DNA of 51,331 nucleotides from Sulfurimonas sp. SAG-AH-194-C21 (GTDB lineage: Bacteria; Campylobacterota; Campylobacteria; Campylobacterales; Sulfurimonadaceae), in the NCBI RefSeq assembly GCF_029215985.1, contig NZ_JAEMVC010000013.1, forward strand, positions 1-51,331, given 5' to 3'. Below the pieces are notes generated by a model. That model searched no databases and was not told the origin of the DNA. It saw nothing but the letters and a program-made list of their open reading frames with translations. Positions 1-9,490 of the stretch are shown in pieces. Each line of letters starts with the position of its first letter. The stretch's first letter is position 1. The position numbers and the translations under genes are program-made.

Positions 1-725
1 CACTTACATTGGGTTCTAACTCTTTCATCCCAGGTTTTGAAGATCAACTTATCGGTGTGAAACGTGACGAAGAAGTAGTTGTTAAAGTTACTTTCCCTGA
101 GAATTACGGTGGAGACTTAGCTGGTAAAGACGCTGAGTTTAAAGTAAATGTTACTCAGATTCAAGTTAAAGAAGATGTTGAGATTAACGATGAACTAGCA
201 AAGAAAATGATGCCAGGTGAAGAGAACGCTTCTTTAGAAGAACTTACTAAGCAAGTTAAAACACAGTTAGAAAATGAAGCATTAAGCAAGCTTTATAACG
301 ACGACCTTAAACCAAAACTTCTTGAGACTTTGGTAAGTGGTTTAAGTTTTGACTTACCAGAATTTGTTGTTGAGCAAGAGATCGATATGGCGCTTAACAA
401 AAAAGCTGGAACTATGAGTGAAGAAGAAGTTCAAGAACTTCGTGATTCTAAAGATAAGTTAGACACATTACGTGAGACTTTCCGTGATGAAGCTGTAAAA
501 AGTGTAAGAGCTACTTTTATCATCGACTCTATAGCGATAGAAAAAGGTGTGAAGATAGAAGAGCAAGAAGTTATGCAAACTATTTACTATGAAGCTATGC
601 AGATGGGTCAAGATCCTCAAAAAGCATACGAGCAGTATAAAGAAGCTGGATACCTTCCAGCTATACAAATGTCAATGGTAGAAGACAGAGTTCTTTCTGG
701 TCTTCTTAACGATAAGATAGCGTAA
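1..725 (+). CDS. tig: Trigger factor, 3' part (ribosome-associated chaperone and prolyl isomerase)
   Basis: The reading frame is open from the window edge, so the N-terminal ribosome-binding domain lies outside. The visible part begins inside the FKBP-type prolyl isomerase domain (LGSNSFIPGFEDQLIG, then FPENYGGDLAGKDAEF) and continues through the helical C-terminal chaperone arms to a TAA at 723-725. About 240 of the usual roughly 430 residues are present. Trigger factor binds the ribosome exit tunnel and shields nascent chains. The TTG at position 9 is not a real start, because the FKBP motif already runs into it from upstream. clpP starts 3 nt after the stop, an arrangement found widely in bacteria, which suggests one transcript for folding and proteolysis. 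Confidence 0.95.
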   Translation, partial: LTLGSNSFIPGFEDQLIGVKRDEEVVVKVTFPENYGGDLAGKDAEFKVNVTQIQVKEDVEINDELAKKMMPGEENASLEELTKQVKTQLENEALSKLYNDDLKPKLLETLVSGLSFDLPEFVVEQEIDMALNKKAGTMSEEEVQELRDSKDKLDTLRETFRDEAVKSVRATFIIDSIAIEKGVKIEEQEVMQTIYYEAMQMGQDPQKAYEQYKEAGYLPAIQMSMVEDRVLSGLLNDKIA

Positions 726-728
726 GTT

Positions 729-1319
729 ATGTCTTATATTCCATATGTTGTAGAAAAAACGGGAAGAGGTGAGCGTTCTTACGACATCTATTCTCGTCTA
801 CTTAAAGATAGAATTGTAATGCTAAGTGGAGAAGTAAACGACCAAGTTGCTTCTACTATAGTTGCACAGTTTTTATTTCTTGAAGCGGAAGATCCAGAAA
901 AAGATATTTACTTCTACATTAATTCTCCAGGTGGAGTAGTTACTTCAGGAATGGCTATTTTTGATACTATGAATTATATCCGTCCCGATGTTGCTACTAT
1001 TTGTATTGGTCAAGCAGCTTCAATGGGTGCATTTCTTTTATGTGCTGGTGAGAAAGGCAAGCGTTATGCTCTTCCTCATGCTCGTATCATGATTCATCAA
1101 CCTTCAGGTGGAGCACAAGGTCAGGCAACGGATATTGCTATTCAAGCCGAAGAGATTCTTCGAATGAAAGCAGAGCTCAATGGCATCATCGCAAAAAATA
1201 CAGGTCAAACTGTAAAACAAGTAGAAAAAGATACTGAACGAGATAACTTTATGAGTGCCACTGAGTCACAAAAATATGGTATGATTGATGAAGTACTAAT
1301 TAAGAACGATAAAAAGTAA
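729..1319 (+). CDS. clpP: ATP-dependent Clp protease proteolytic subunit
   Basis: The 196-residue protein is the normal length for ClpP, the serine peptidase that forms a double heptameric barrel and degrades proteins unfolded by ClpA or ClpX. The catalytic triad is visible: Ser98 in [11 protein letters not shown], His123 in MIHQPSGG and Asp172 in ERDNFMSA. The substrate-binding strand [11 protein letters not shown] is intact near residues 65-74. The start ATG is 3 nt after the tig stop with no strong Shine-Dalgarno sequence, so translation is probably coupled to tig. It is followed 10 nt later by the GGDEF-like gene. Confidence 0.97.
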   Translation: MSYIPYVVEKTGRGERSYDIYSRLLKDRIVMLSGEVNDQVASTIVAQFLFLEAEDPEKDIYFYINSPGGVVTSGMAIFDTMNYIRPDVATICIGQAASMGAFLLCAGEKGKRYALPHARIMIHQPSGGAQGQATDIAIQAEEILRMKAELNGIIAKNTGQTVKQVEKDTERDNFMSATESQKYGMIDEVLIKNDKK

Positions 1320-1329
1320 GGATACTTAG

Positions 1330-2391
1330 ATGGCAGGAACTCTTAGAAGTAGAAACCGTAGAAATATAGATGATACTATGGAAGAAACACCTACTACAAA
1401 AGTACCTGATATTGAGGTCCTGGGTGCGAGTAGTGCTACTAGCGACATAGAGATTTATGCAAAAGAAGTACTCCACTCACTCATAGCAGATAATTTACCT
1501 CCAACACCAAATAATTTTTCACTCTATTTTGACAGACTTTTAGAAGAAAAAAGTGATAGTCTTCGTAAGCAGATACACTCAATGTTAGAACTCGAAGAGA
1601 GTAATGATGCTGAAAATAGTATAAGACTAGAACAAACACTCAAACAAGGGTTTACTTCTGTAAAAGGCATTTTAGGGGCTACAGCAAATCTTTATAAAAA
1701 TATGTCTTTAATGACAAAAATTCTAGATCAACGTAAAAAAGAGTTGGGTGAGCATCCCGAAGTACAAGAAGCTGTTGGAATTATTGCTACACTAGAAGGT
1801 GATGTGGGTAAATTAAACTCTATTTTGAAAACACAAAGTTCTCAAATGAAAACTATTTACGATGAGACTGCTAAAATAGTTAAAAAAGTAGAAAATGAAA
1901 CTATTTTTGATAATCAGTTTGGTGTTTATAATAAACGCTATCTTCTTACTAAATTAGAGCAAGAGATGGGGCTTGTAAAAGAGTTTAACCATACAAGTTC
2001 ACTTATTATGATTGAATTATCTAGACATTTAGTGAAGAGCATAAATAATGAAAAAGCAACACTTCTTATGACAAGAACAATCGCTAGATTACTCTTAAAG
2101 ACATCTAGAAGAAGTGATATAGTTGCTCACTATGGAAAAGGTACTTTTGCAATGTTACTTAAGCATACTGACATTGAGAGTGCTAAAAAAGCGAGTGAAA
2201 GATTGTGCGACTTAGTTTCAAACTCGAACTTCTTCTTAGCTGATCGAGAGATACAGCTTAAAATTTCTATAGGTGTGACAAATATTGATGCAGTTTATTC
2301 TGTTGAAGAAATTATAGTGAGTGCTATGGATGGAATTGAATTAGCATATACAACAAAAGATATAGACTACTCAGTCTCTCTAAGAAGCTAA
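1330..2391 (+). CDS. GGDEF-family protein with degenerate active site
   Basis: The 353-residue protein has a variable N-terminal helical region (about 1-190) and a C-terminal GGDEF fold beginning at FDNQFGVYNKRYLLTKLEQE (193-212). Where active diguanylate cyclases have GG[D/E]EF, this one has YGKGTF (268-273), so the catalytic acidic residues are missing; the flanking R-R-S-D-I-V and K-I-S-I-G-V strands are conserved. No transmembrane segment is seen. The family makes c-di-GMP; by inference this copy does not, and may bind nucleotide or act as a scaffold. AAGGAT precedes the ATG. It sits between clpP and def in what looks like one operon. The role is unknown. Confidence 0.8.
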   Translation: MAGTLRSRNRRNIDDTMEETPTTKVPDIEVLGASSATSDIEIYAKEVLHSLIADNLPPTPNNFSLYFDRLLEEKSDSLRKQIHSMLELEESNDAENSIRLEQTLKQGFTSVKGILGATANLYKNMSLMTKILDQRKKELGEHPEVQEAVGIIATLEGDVGKLNSILKTQSSQMKTIYDETAKIVKKVENETIFDNQFGVYNKRYLLTKLEQEMGLVKEFNHTSSLIMIELSRHLVKSINNEKATLLMTRTIARLLLKTSRRSDIVAHYGKGTFAMLLKHTDIESAKKASERLCDLVSNSNFFLADREIQLKISIGVTNIDAVYSVEEIIVSAMDGIELAYTTKDIDYSVSLRS

Positions 2392-2399
2392 TAAAAATA

Positions 2400-2921
2400 A
2401 TGAAATTAACGATAGTAGAATACCCAGATAAAAGATTACGTTTAAAATCTAAAGAAGTAAAAGTTTTTGATGCAAAACTTCACGAGCTCCTAGATGCAAT
2501 GAATCCGATAATGATAAACACAAATGGAATAGGACTAGCGGCTATACAAGTAGCACACCCGGTACAAGTGCTTGTTTTAAACATTCCAGATGAAGAGGGC
2601 GAGCAAACACCTGAAAATTTACTTGAAATAATCAATCCTATTATAAGTAAGAAAAGTGGGGAGACTATGTATCAAGAGGGGTGTTTGAGTGTTCCTAAGT
2701 TTTATGAAGATATAAAGCGTTCAGAATTCTTAACACTTCACTTTCAAGATAGAGATGGAAATACTAGAACTCTTGAAGCAGAGGGTCTTTTAAGTATTGC
2801 TATTCAACACGAGATGGATCACTTAGAAGGTGTTTTATTTATAGATAAACTCTCATACTCTAGACGAAAAAAGTTTGAAAAAGAGTATAAACGAATGTTA
2901 AAAGAGAGAAAAGAGTCTTAA
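2400..2921 (+). CDS. def: Peptide deformylase
   Basis: The 173-residue protein removes the formyl group from the N-terminal methionine of new proteins. All three family motifs are present: GIGLAAIQV (43-51), EGCLS (93-97, metal-binding Cys95) and QHEMDH (136-141, two metal-binding His and the catalytic Glu). The length is normal. The gene follows the GGDEF-like gene by 8 nt and is the last gene before a 350-base non-coding stretch that holds the inverted-repeat element, so the transcript probably ends or is interrupted there. Confidence 0.96.
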   Translation: MKLTIVEYPDKRLRLKSKEVKVFDAKLHELLDAMNPIMINTNGIGLAAIQVAHPVQVLVLNIPDEEGEQTPENLLEIINPIISKKSGETMYQEGCLSVPKFYEDIKRSEFLTLHFQDRDGNTRTLEAEGLLSIAIQHEMDHLEGVLFIDKLSYSRRKKFEKEYKRMLKERKES

Positions 2922-2986
2922 AGTATGGCATTCTGTCATATTTCCTCACAATAGAAAAAAAACCCGTTATTATTAAAACAATCCAA

Positions 2987-3256
2987 TAGACTTCTTGCAT
3001 AAGCTAAGTATACTTCAGCACACTATAGAGAGTTTTAATCAAGGCAGATGTTCTTCAGTGTAGCTTATAGCTACACTGAAGGTTATCTAACGAAGAGTAA
3101 ATCTCTCTATAGTGTGCCCAAAGGGAGGGATAAAAAAAGCGGAATTGCACAAAACTTTTAGTCATCGTAGCTATGGCTACACTGAAGAAAAGATTTTGCA
3201 CAATTTCATCTTTTTTTCTTCCCTCTGAAGTATGCTTAGCTTATGCAAGAAGTCTA
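2987..3256. repeat. Nested inverted-repeat (MITE-like) element, 270 bp
   Basis: Terminal arms at 2987-3018 and 3225-3256 are inverted copies matching at 31 of 32 positions (ends TAGACTTCTTGC / GCAAGAAGTCTA). Between them lie two further stem-loops. Stem one pairs 3019-3032 with 3103-3116 (14 of 14) and carries an inner hairpin 3053-3065 / 3069-3081 (13 of 13). Stem two pairs about 3122-3160 with about 3183-3224 imperfectly and ends in GTAGC/GCTAC at 3167-3180. The whole can fold as a three-way junction. No ORF of note is inside. It is flanked by AAT on both sides (2985-2987, 3256-3258) or, alternatively, by TA, compatible with a small target duplication. This fills the only gene-free stretch over 300 bases. 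By inference it is a non-autonomous transposable element or a structured interspersed repeat. Confidence 0.8.
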
Positions 3257-3272
3257 ATAAAAGGTTGTTGTT

Positions 3273-4781
3273 ATGAAAAGAGTTTTTTGTGCTACTTATG
3301 AAGGCATAGATGCCAAAGTAGTTGAAGTCGAGAGTACTTTAACTAAGGGTTTACCCTCTTTTGGTCTTGTTGGTAAAGTAAGTATGGAAATTAATGAAGC
3401 TAAAGAACGGGCTAAATCTGCTCTACTTAGTAATGATTTTAAATTTCCACCTAAACGTATAACAATCAACTTAGCACCTAGCGATTTAAAAAAAGAAGGT
3501 AGCCAGTTTGACCTGAGTATGGCACTTCTTATCGCTATATATGATTTAGAAGAAGAACTCGATGACTGGTTTGTTTTTGGAGAATTAGGTCTTGATGGCG
3601 CGGTGAAAGAGAATACTCAACTCTACCCACTTCTCTTATCTTTAGCAAATCAAAATATTATACAAAAGGCGATAGTTCCTTTTGCTGCTTTGAAAAAACT
3701 CTCTAAAATTCCAAATGTATCTTTTTATGGGGTAAACACTCTTAATGAAGCTGTATCTCTGCTTCGTAATCAAACAAGTGCAACACCCAGTATAGATTGT
3801 TCTGAAATAGAGTATCCATTTTATGAAGCAGGAGAGAAAAAGTACTTTTATGTAAAAGAGTATGATGAAGATTTTATTGATGTTAAGGGACAAGAAATTG
3901 CAAAAAGAGCTGCCCTTATATCTGCCGCAGGTTTTCATAACATCATCTTCGAAGGGAGTCCTGGTTGTGGTAAAAGTATGATAGCAACTAGACTTCGTTA
4001 CATTTTACCCTCCATGAGTACAAGTGAGATACTTGATTTGGCTAAATTACAAGTTCTTGATGGAAAAGAACCTCTTTTTAAACCTCATAGAAATATGCAA
4101 AGTGTACATCATACCTCTACAAGTGCTAGTGTCTTTGGTGGAGGAAGTCATAAGGCAAAGATTGGTGAAGTTGGGCTTGCTCATAATGGGATACTATTTT
4201 TTGATGAGTTACCACATTTTTCTAAGAGTGTTTTAGAAGCACTTCGTGAACCAATGCAAGATGGTAAGATACGTATTTCACGAGTAAATTCTAAGGTCGA
4301 GTATCCTGCTGATTTTCTTTTTATCGGTGCAATGAATCCATGCCCATGTGGTAATTTACTCAATGTAAATAAAGAGTGCCGCTGTAACGAATTAGAGATA
4401 CAGAGGTATAAGAACAGACTCTCAGACCCATTTTTAGATAGGATAGATCTTAATGTAGTGATGCAAAATATCTCTATCTCTGACCAACCTAGTTTAAGTT
4501 CAAAAGAGATGCATAAAAAGGTAATACAAACACACATTATAAATAAAGAACGGGGACAAAAAAGTTTTAATGCAAAACTCAATGACAAAGAGATAGAGCT
4601 GTTTTGTATCTTAGATGAAGAGGCAAAAAATACCTTAGATATGGCAGTAAGTCGTTTTAGTCTCTCTTTTAGAAGTATCAAGAAGGTACAAAAAGTAGCA
4701 CGGACTATTGCAGACTTAGATGAGAGTAAAGTTATACTAAAAGAGCACCTTGTAGAAGCTCTTTCGTATAGAAGACGTTAG
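3273..4781 (+). CDS. comM: YifB/ComM-family Mg-chelatase-like AAA+ ATPase
   Basis: The 502-residue protein has the normal ComM architecture: an N-terminal Lon-protease-like domain (about 1-165), a Mg-chelatase AAA+ module and a C-terminal Mg_chelatase_C domain. Walker A is GSPGCGKS (228-235), Walker B ILFFDE (307-312), and there is a cysteine cluster CPCG (357-360) followed by CRC (369-371). In naturally competent bacteria ComM is a helicase that promotes branch migration during transformation; that role here is inferred from the family. The ATG is 9 nt after AAAGG and only 17 nt after the repeat element, so its promoter may lie inside the element. Its last 4 nt overlap convergent metH. Confidence 0.92.
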   Translation: MKRVFCATYEGIDAKVVEVESTLTKGLPSFGLVGKVSMEINEAKERAKSALLSNDFKFPPKRITINLAPSDLKKEGSQFDLSMALLIAIYDLEEELDDWFVFGELGLDGAVKENTQLYPLLLSLANQNIIQKAIVPFAALKKLSKIPNVSFYGVNTLNEAVSLLRNQTSATPSIDCSEIEYPFYEAGEKKYFYVKEYDEDFIDVKGQEIAKRAALISAAGFHNIIFEGSPGCGKSMIATRLRYILPSMSTSEILDLAKLQVLDGKEPLFKPHRNMQSVHHTSTSASVFGGGSHKAKIGEVGLAHNGILFFDELPHFSKSVLEALREPMQDGKIRISRVNSKVEYPADFLFIGAMNPCPCGNLLNVNKECRCNELEIQRYKNRLSDPFLDRIDLNVVMQNISISDQPSLSSKEMHKKVIQTHIINKERGQKSFNAKLNDKEIELFCILDEEAKNTLDMAVSRFSLSFRSIKKVQKVARTIADLDESKVILKEHLVEALSYRRR

Positions 4782-7700
4782 ACATTATAATATGTTGCGT
4801 TTGGATGATACACAACTAAAGCAGAGGTTGACTGCTCTGGATGTATCTGAAATGTTTCACTGAGTTCAATACCAAATTCTTCAGGTTTAAGTAAATTAAA
4901 AAGAGGACGGTTAAGTTCTAGATCAGGACAAGCAGCATAACCAAAGCTATAACGAGACCCTTGATACTTGTTCATCTGTACATCTGCGAGTGTTGGTTTT
5001 TCACCTTCAGCAATGTTAAGATCAAGACGAACTTGTTTATGTGCAATCTCGGCGAGTGCTTCAGCTAACTCAACTCCAAGACCATGAAACTGATAGTACT
5101 CAGTATAGTTACCCTCGTCATAGATAAGTCTTTCAGCATCACTTAGTTTAGCTCCAGCACTAACGCAGCTTAGAGCGATAACATCATGTCTATCTCTGTG
5201 AAAGAAGTCACTAAGAGCACGGTGTGGTACTTTTCTTTGACGTGGAAAAGTAAATATCTCTTCGGCTCGTCCAATTACTTTATCTAAAGGCTCACGGTTG
5301 ATCTCATCCTCACTAAAATAACCCTCATCCTCATGAAAAATAAGAAGAGAATCATCATCACTTCTACATGGCCAATAACCATAAATGATGGTAGGTTCAA
5401 AAAGTTTTTCATCTAAAAACTGTTTTTTGAGCTTTTCATATGCAGGCCAAACAAGTTCATCTAGTTGCTTTTGATATACTTCTTTTTCCATACCCTTAGA
5501 ACTATATCCCCAACGAGATTTAAACAGGATTTTATGGTTTATCCACTCAAACGCCATCTCAATTTGCTGTTGTGTAAGTTTTATCTCACGTCTACCCCAA
5601 AAAGGAGGTGTTGGAACTTTCACATCGCGATTTGGCATTTTTAATTCTTCAAATGGAGGAATGATAATCTTCTCTTTCTTTACTCGCTCAATAACTGGAG
5701 TATCAGGATGTAGGTTTGTATCCATATTTCCAGCTTCTATACGACTCATAGCAGTAACGCCGTCAAAGGCATCTTTACAGTAAAATATCGGTCCCCCGTA
5801 AGCAGGACGACAAAAGTCATCTATAAAGTTTCTTGTGAGTGCAGCTCCCCCTAGAAGAATAGGAATAGTAATGCCTTTTTCTTTTAAAATACCTAAGTTT
5901 TCAAGCATAACCTGTGTTGATTTAACAAGTAGACCACTCATTCCAAGTGCAGAAATATGTTGTTTTTCCATAGTTTCTAAGAATGTTTCTAGGTGTACTT
6001 TTATACCAAGGTTTTCTACCTTATACCCATTATTTGAAAGAATGATGTCTACAAGATTTTTCCCAACATCATGAACATCACCTTTTACAGTTCCAAGAGC
6101 AAGAGTTGTGTCAACATCTTTTTCTATTTTTGGTAAGTGTGGGTTAAGGTGGTCAACCGTTTTTTTCATAGTCTCCGCAGATTGCAGTACAAATGGTAGT
6201 TGCATTTGACCACTACCAAAGAGTTCTCCAACTACTTTCATAGCATCAATGAGAATTTCATTTACAATAACTTCGGGCTTGATTGAGTGACGAGCTTCTT
6301 CGACTAAAGGAATCATTCTATCTTTATCTCCGTCCATAAGAAGTTTCGCAATTTTTTCTTCATCACTCATAGCAAGATACTCTTCATCTACTGCATCGTT
6401 ATCAACAGCTTCTTTAGTGCTAAAGTGCTCTATAAAAGTAAAAAGTGCTTCTCCATTTGGTTTACGATTAAAAATTAAATCATCACAAATCTCTTGTTCT
6501 TCTTTTGGAATTTTATTCAGAGGGATGATATGTTTAACATTGATGATAACTGATGTTAAACCCGCTTGAACACAATGGTGTAAAAACATAGAGTTTAAGT
6601 ATGGGCGTGCATCTTTATCGAGACCAAAAGAGATATTTGAGAGTCCTAAAATCGCTCCAACTTCAGGATGTTTTTTACGAAGTCCACGAATGGCTTCAAT
6701 AGTGTTAATACCCGCTTCAAAATACTCTGAATCACCTGAGCCGAGTGTAAAAGTAAGCAGGTCAAAAACAAGGTCCTCTTTTTTAAGACCGTGACGATTA
6801 GTTGCAAGGTCTATGATTCTATCGGCTATTTTGAGTTTATCTTCGATGCTCTTTGCCATTCCAACTTCATCAATTGTGAGACAAACAAGAGAAGCTCCGT
6901 ACTTTTTAGCAAGTTGACAAACTGCATCAAACTTTGGCTCACCATCTTCAAGATTTACAGAGTTTAGTATAGCTTTTCCACCAATGTTTTTTAGTGCAGT
7001 TTCCAGTCCTGAAGTTTGTGTTGAGTCGGGCATAAGAGGAAGTGCAATTTTTTGAGCATATGTTCCCATAACTTCGTTCATATCTTTTGTTTCATCTCTA
7101 CCTGCGAAACCTACGTTTACATCGACTACATGTGCCCCTGCACGAACTTGTTGTTGTGCAACTGAGAGAGTGCCTTCATAATCTTCAGCAAGTAAAAGTT
7201 CACGAAAAGCTTTAGAACCAGTTGCATTTGAGCGCTCACCTATAAGCAGTGGAGCTGGTTCTTGCATAAGTTCTACTGTGTTAAAAAGGGAAGCTATAGA
7301 GTTTGGATGGCTTCCTGTTGCTGGTTTTGGAGTTTTATCACTTACCGCGTTTACAAGTGCACGGATATGTTGTGGAGTAGTCCCACAACAACCACCTAAG
7401 AAACTCACCCCATCATATGCCAAAAACTTTTCTTGTTGTACAACAAACTCATCAGGTCCCATAGGATAGTATGTATAACCACCACGATTTTGAGGCAGTC
7501 CTGCGTTTGCATGAATACTAATAGGTTTATGCCAAAGTTCTGAGAGTGTTTTAACATGTTTGAGTACTTGTTCTGGTCCAGTTCCGCAGTTAAATCCAAG
7601 ACTTAAAATATCAAAAGGCTCTAAGATAGTAGCAATAGTTTCCGCGTCAGTTCCAATGAGCATAGTTCCACTAAGCTCAATAGTTACAGAAATCATGATA

Positions 7701-8266
7701 GGAATCTCAACATCTTTTTGACGGTTTGCCTCTTGACAAGCATGTAGAGCAGCTTTTATCTGTAGAGGGTCCTGACATGTCTCAAGTATAAATATATCTA
7801 CACCACCATCTATAAGTGCCTTACAAAATTCAGTATAACCCTCAAACATAGTATCATAATCTATATGTCCAAGAGAGGGAAGTTTAGTTCCCGGTCCTAC
7901 ACTTCCAAGACAAAAACGCGGCTGCTCTGGTGTTGAGAACTTATTACACAGGTCTTTAACAATCTTCGCACCAGCAAAGGTTAACTCATATGCTCTGTCT
8001 GCAATCTGGTACTCATCTAAAACCCATGAGAATGAGCCAAAAGTATTTGTAGTGATAAAATCTGCACCAGCAATTAAGTAGGCCTCATAAATTTCATTGA
8101 GAACTTCAGGTGCAGTAACATTTAAAAGCTCATTACAGCCCTCGTTACCTTCCCATGCAGCTTCACTTATCTGATCATCTCGTTGCTGGAGTTGAGTGCC
8201 CATAGCCCCATCTATGATGAGTGGACGTGTTTTAATCGTTTCTAGTATGTATTTTTTTGTATTCAT
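4778..8266 (-). CDS. metH: Cobalamin-dependent methionine synthase
   Basis: The 1162-residue enzyme moves a methyl group from methyltetrahydrofolate to homocysteine through cobalamin. Domains in order: homocysteine methyltransferase (about 1-310; zinc ligands Cys227 in FNCGTGPEQ and Cys293-Cys294 in GGCCGTTPQ), pterin-binding domain (about 335-600), cobalamin cap and Rossmann domains (about 630-880, with DVHDVG at 730-735 giving the cobalt ligand His732), and the AdoMet-dependent reactivation domain (about 900-1162, YSFGYAACPDLEL). It is slightly shorter than the 1227-residue E. coli enzyme but no domain is missing. It stands alone, converging on comM, with its own promoter. Confidence 0.97.
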   Translation of the reverse strand: MNTKKYILETIKTRPLIIDGAMGTQLQQRDDQISEAAWEGNEGCNELLNVTAPEVLNEIYEAYLIAGADFITTNTFGSFSWVLDEYQIADRAYELTFAGAKIVKDLCNKFSTPEQPRFCLGSVGPGTKLPSLGHIDYDTMFEGYTEFCKALIDGGVDIFILETCQDPLQIKAALHACQEANRQKDVEIPIMISVTIELSGTMLIGTDAETIATILEPFDILSLGFNCGTGPEQVLKHVKTLSELWHKPISIHANAGLPQNRGGYTYYPMGPDEFVVQQEKFLAYDGVSFLGGCCGTTPQHIRALVNAVSDKTPKPATGSHPNSIASLFNTVELMQEPAPLLIGERSNATGSKAFRELLLAEDYEGTLSVAQQQVRAGAHVVDVNVGFAGRDETKDMNEVMGTYAQKIALPLMPDSTQTSGLETALKNIGGKAILNSVNLEDGEPKFDAVCQLAKKYGASLVCLTIDEVGMAKSIEDKLKIADRIIDLATNRHGLKKEDLVFDLLTFTLGSGDSEYFEAGINTIEAIRGLRKKHPEVGAILGLSNISFGLDKDARPYLNSMFLHHCVQAGLTSVIINVKHIIPLNKIPKEEQEICDDLIFNRKPNGEALFTFIEHFSTKEAVDNDAVDEEYLAMSDEEKIAKLLMDGDKDRMIPLVEEARHSIKPEVIVNEILIDAMKVVGELFGSGQMQLPFVLQSAETMKKTVDHLNPHLPKIEKDVDTTLALGTVKGDVHDVGKNLVDIILSNNGYKVENLGIKVHLETFLETMEKQHISALGMSGLLVKSTQVMLENLGILKEKGITIPILLGGAALTRNFIDDFCRPAYGGPIFYCKDAFDGVTAMSRIEAGNMDTNLHPDTPVIERVKKEKIIIPPFEELKMPNRDVKVPTPPFWGRREIKLTQQQIEMAFEWINHKILFKSRWGYSSKGMEKEVYQKQLDELVWPAYEKLKKQFLDEKLFEPTIIYGYWPCRSDDDSLLIFHEDEGYFSEDEINREPLDKVIGRAEEIFTFPRQRKVPHRALSDFFHRDRHDVIALSCVSAGAKLSDAERLIYDEGNYTEYYQFHGLGVELAEALAEIAHKQVRLDLNIAEGEKPTLADVQMNKYQGSRYSFGYAACPDLELNRPLFNLLKPEEFGIELSETFQIHPEQSTSALVVYHPNATYYNV

Positions 8267-8289
8267 GTGATAAGACTCGAGTTTAAATT

Positions 8290-8317
8290 ATTATATTTAT
8301 TTTAGCAAAATTGTCCA
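8290..8317 (-). promoter_or_regulatory. Candidate sigma-70 promoter of metH
   Basis: On the minus strand TGGACA (8312-8317) and TATAAT (8290-8295) are separated by 16 bp, a 5/6 and 6/6 match to the -35 and -10 consensus, ending 23 nt before the metH ATG. No riboswitch-like structure was seen between this site and the gene. Confidence 0.6.
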
Positions 8318-8428
8318 TAAAAATTACTGTTAAGCATATGTTTATTTCTCTCTTAAGCTTCTTATCATAAGAATTAAATATAATTAAGTAGTTTATTTCA
8401 CAGATATGAAACATAATACAAGGAGTAT

Positions 8429-9475
8429 ATGATGATAAAGAAAGCTTATATTGCTAGTTTAGTTGTAGGTACATTACTGTTTACAGGGTGTGGTGATGGA
8501 ACAAGTGAAGGGGAAGATACATTAGTAACTCAGCAACTCTTGGATAAGGGACAGTTTAGAAGTGTTATTGCACGAGTAGAGCCTACTGCAAGTACAAGTG
8601 AAGATTATTTAACTTTAGCAGCTGCATACATGGGGAAGGCTGGTTTTAGTCTCTCTAAAATCATAGGTATTGTAGCTACAAGTGCTACTGCTACCGGGGG
8701 AAGTGAATTTTCTTCTTTTATAAATAAAGCATCCAGTAATAGTACTCCAACTACACTTAATGATTTAGAAGTAGCAGTTACCTACTATAAAAAAGTAGTG
8801 GAAGATAGATGTATAGACAAGAAGATTACACTTGGTGTGGCTGAGTCTGACATATGTCTTTATATTGGACTTGCTAATGTTTCAAGTACAGCGGTCACGA
8901 TTGGGTATATTACAGATGATGTTTCCGTTTTAATTGATAACACTGGAAAAATTGATGATAAATTAAGAGCTTCAACATGTGCATTAGAATATGCTTTTAC
9001 GGGTGTTATTTCTGATCCAGCTTGTACTCCTTCAGGAGAAGTGAATGTTACATTTACACAAAGTAACCGTACTTATAGTGATATGAGTATTACAGTAAAC
9101 GGTAAAGATTTTGGATACCTTTTAACACAGAACGATGCGGATACAGGATTAAGAAGTACTGCTATTACTAATGGAAAATGTACTCTAGATAGTTTTAGCA
9201 CAAGAGTAGATGAGACTATTGCTGTAGACTATTATGCATGTCCTATAAATGAAAGTAGTGATGTAAGTAAGAGTGATATTACAACGGATAAAGTTCTAGT
9301 AAATGCACTTAATAATGGTCTTGATGCTATCCGTGCTTCGGCTTCGGCTGATGTTCAGAGTGACATTGACAAGTTTATAGAAGAAGTTTTAGTAGAAAGT
9401 GGCAGAAGCATTAATGATGTAAATACGAGAATTACGACTCAAGACATAATTAACTATCTTAACTCTAAAAACTAA
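8429..9475 (+). CDS. Predicted lipoprotein of unknown function
   Basis: The 348-residue protein opens with a lipoprotein signal: charged MMIKK, a hydrophobic stretch, and a lipobox LFTGC with the lipidated cysteine at residue 21. A segment near residues 25-55 (TQQLLDKGQFRSVIARVEP, then a DYLTLAAAYMGKAG stretch) resembles TPR-type helices. Four later cysteines (two in the DRCIDKK and SDICLYIG region) could form disulfides. AAGGAG lies 4 nt before the ATG. It is followed 15 nt later by an outer-membrane barrel-like gene, so the two are probably co-transcribed and both are envelope proteins. I do not recognise a specific function. Confidence 0.75.
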   Translation: MMIKKAYIASLVVGTLLFTGCGDGTSEGEDTLVTQQLLDKGQFRSVIARVEPTASTSEDYLTLAAAYMGKAGFSLSKIIGIVATSATATGGSEFSSFINKASSNSTPTTLNDLEVAVTYYKKVVEDRCIDKKITLGVAESDICLYIGLANVSSTAVTIGYITDDVSVLIDNTGKIDDKLRASTCALEYAFTGVISDPACTPSGEVNVTFTQSNRTYSDMSITVNGKDFGYLLTQNDADTGLRSTAITNGKCTLDSFSTRVDETIAVDYYACPINESSDVSKSDITTDKVLVNALNNGLDAIRASASADVQSDIDKFIEEVLVESGRSINDVNTRITTQDIINYLNSKN

Positions 9476-9490
9476 AATAAGGCAATTAAA

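Noticed and set aside
2987..3256. Riboswitch or tRNA-like RNA
   Set aside because: The cloverleaf outline drew attention, but the arms are far longer than in tRNA, and no conserved tRNA or known riboswitch motif is seen. Near-perfect terminal repeats fit a DNA element better.
4181..4681. Minus-strand ORF of 166 codons inside comM
   Set aside because: It is antisense to well-conserved AAA+ motifs of comM and shows no recognisable protein features.
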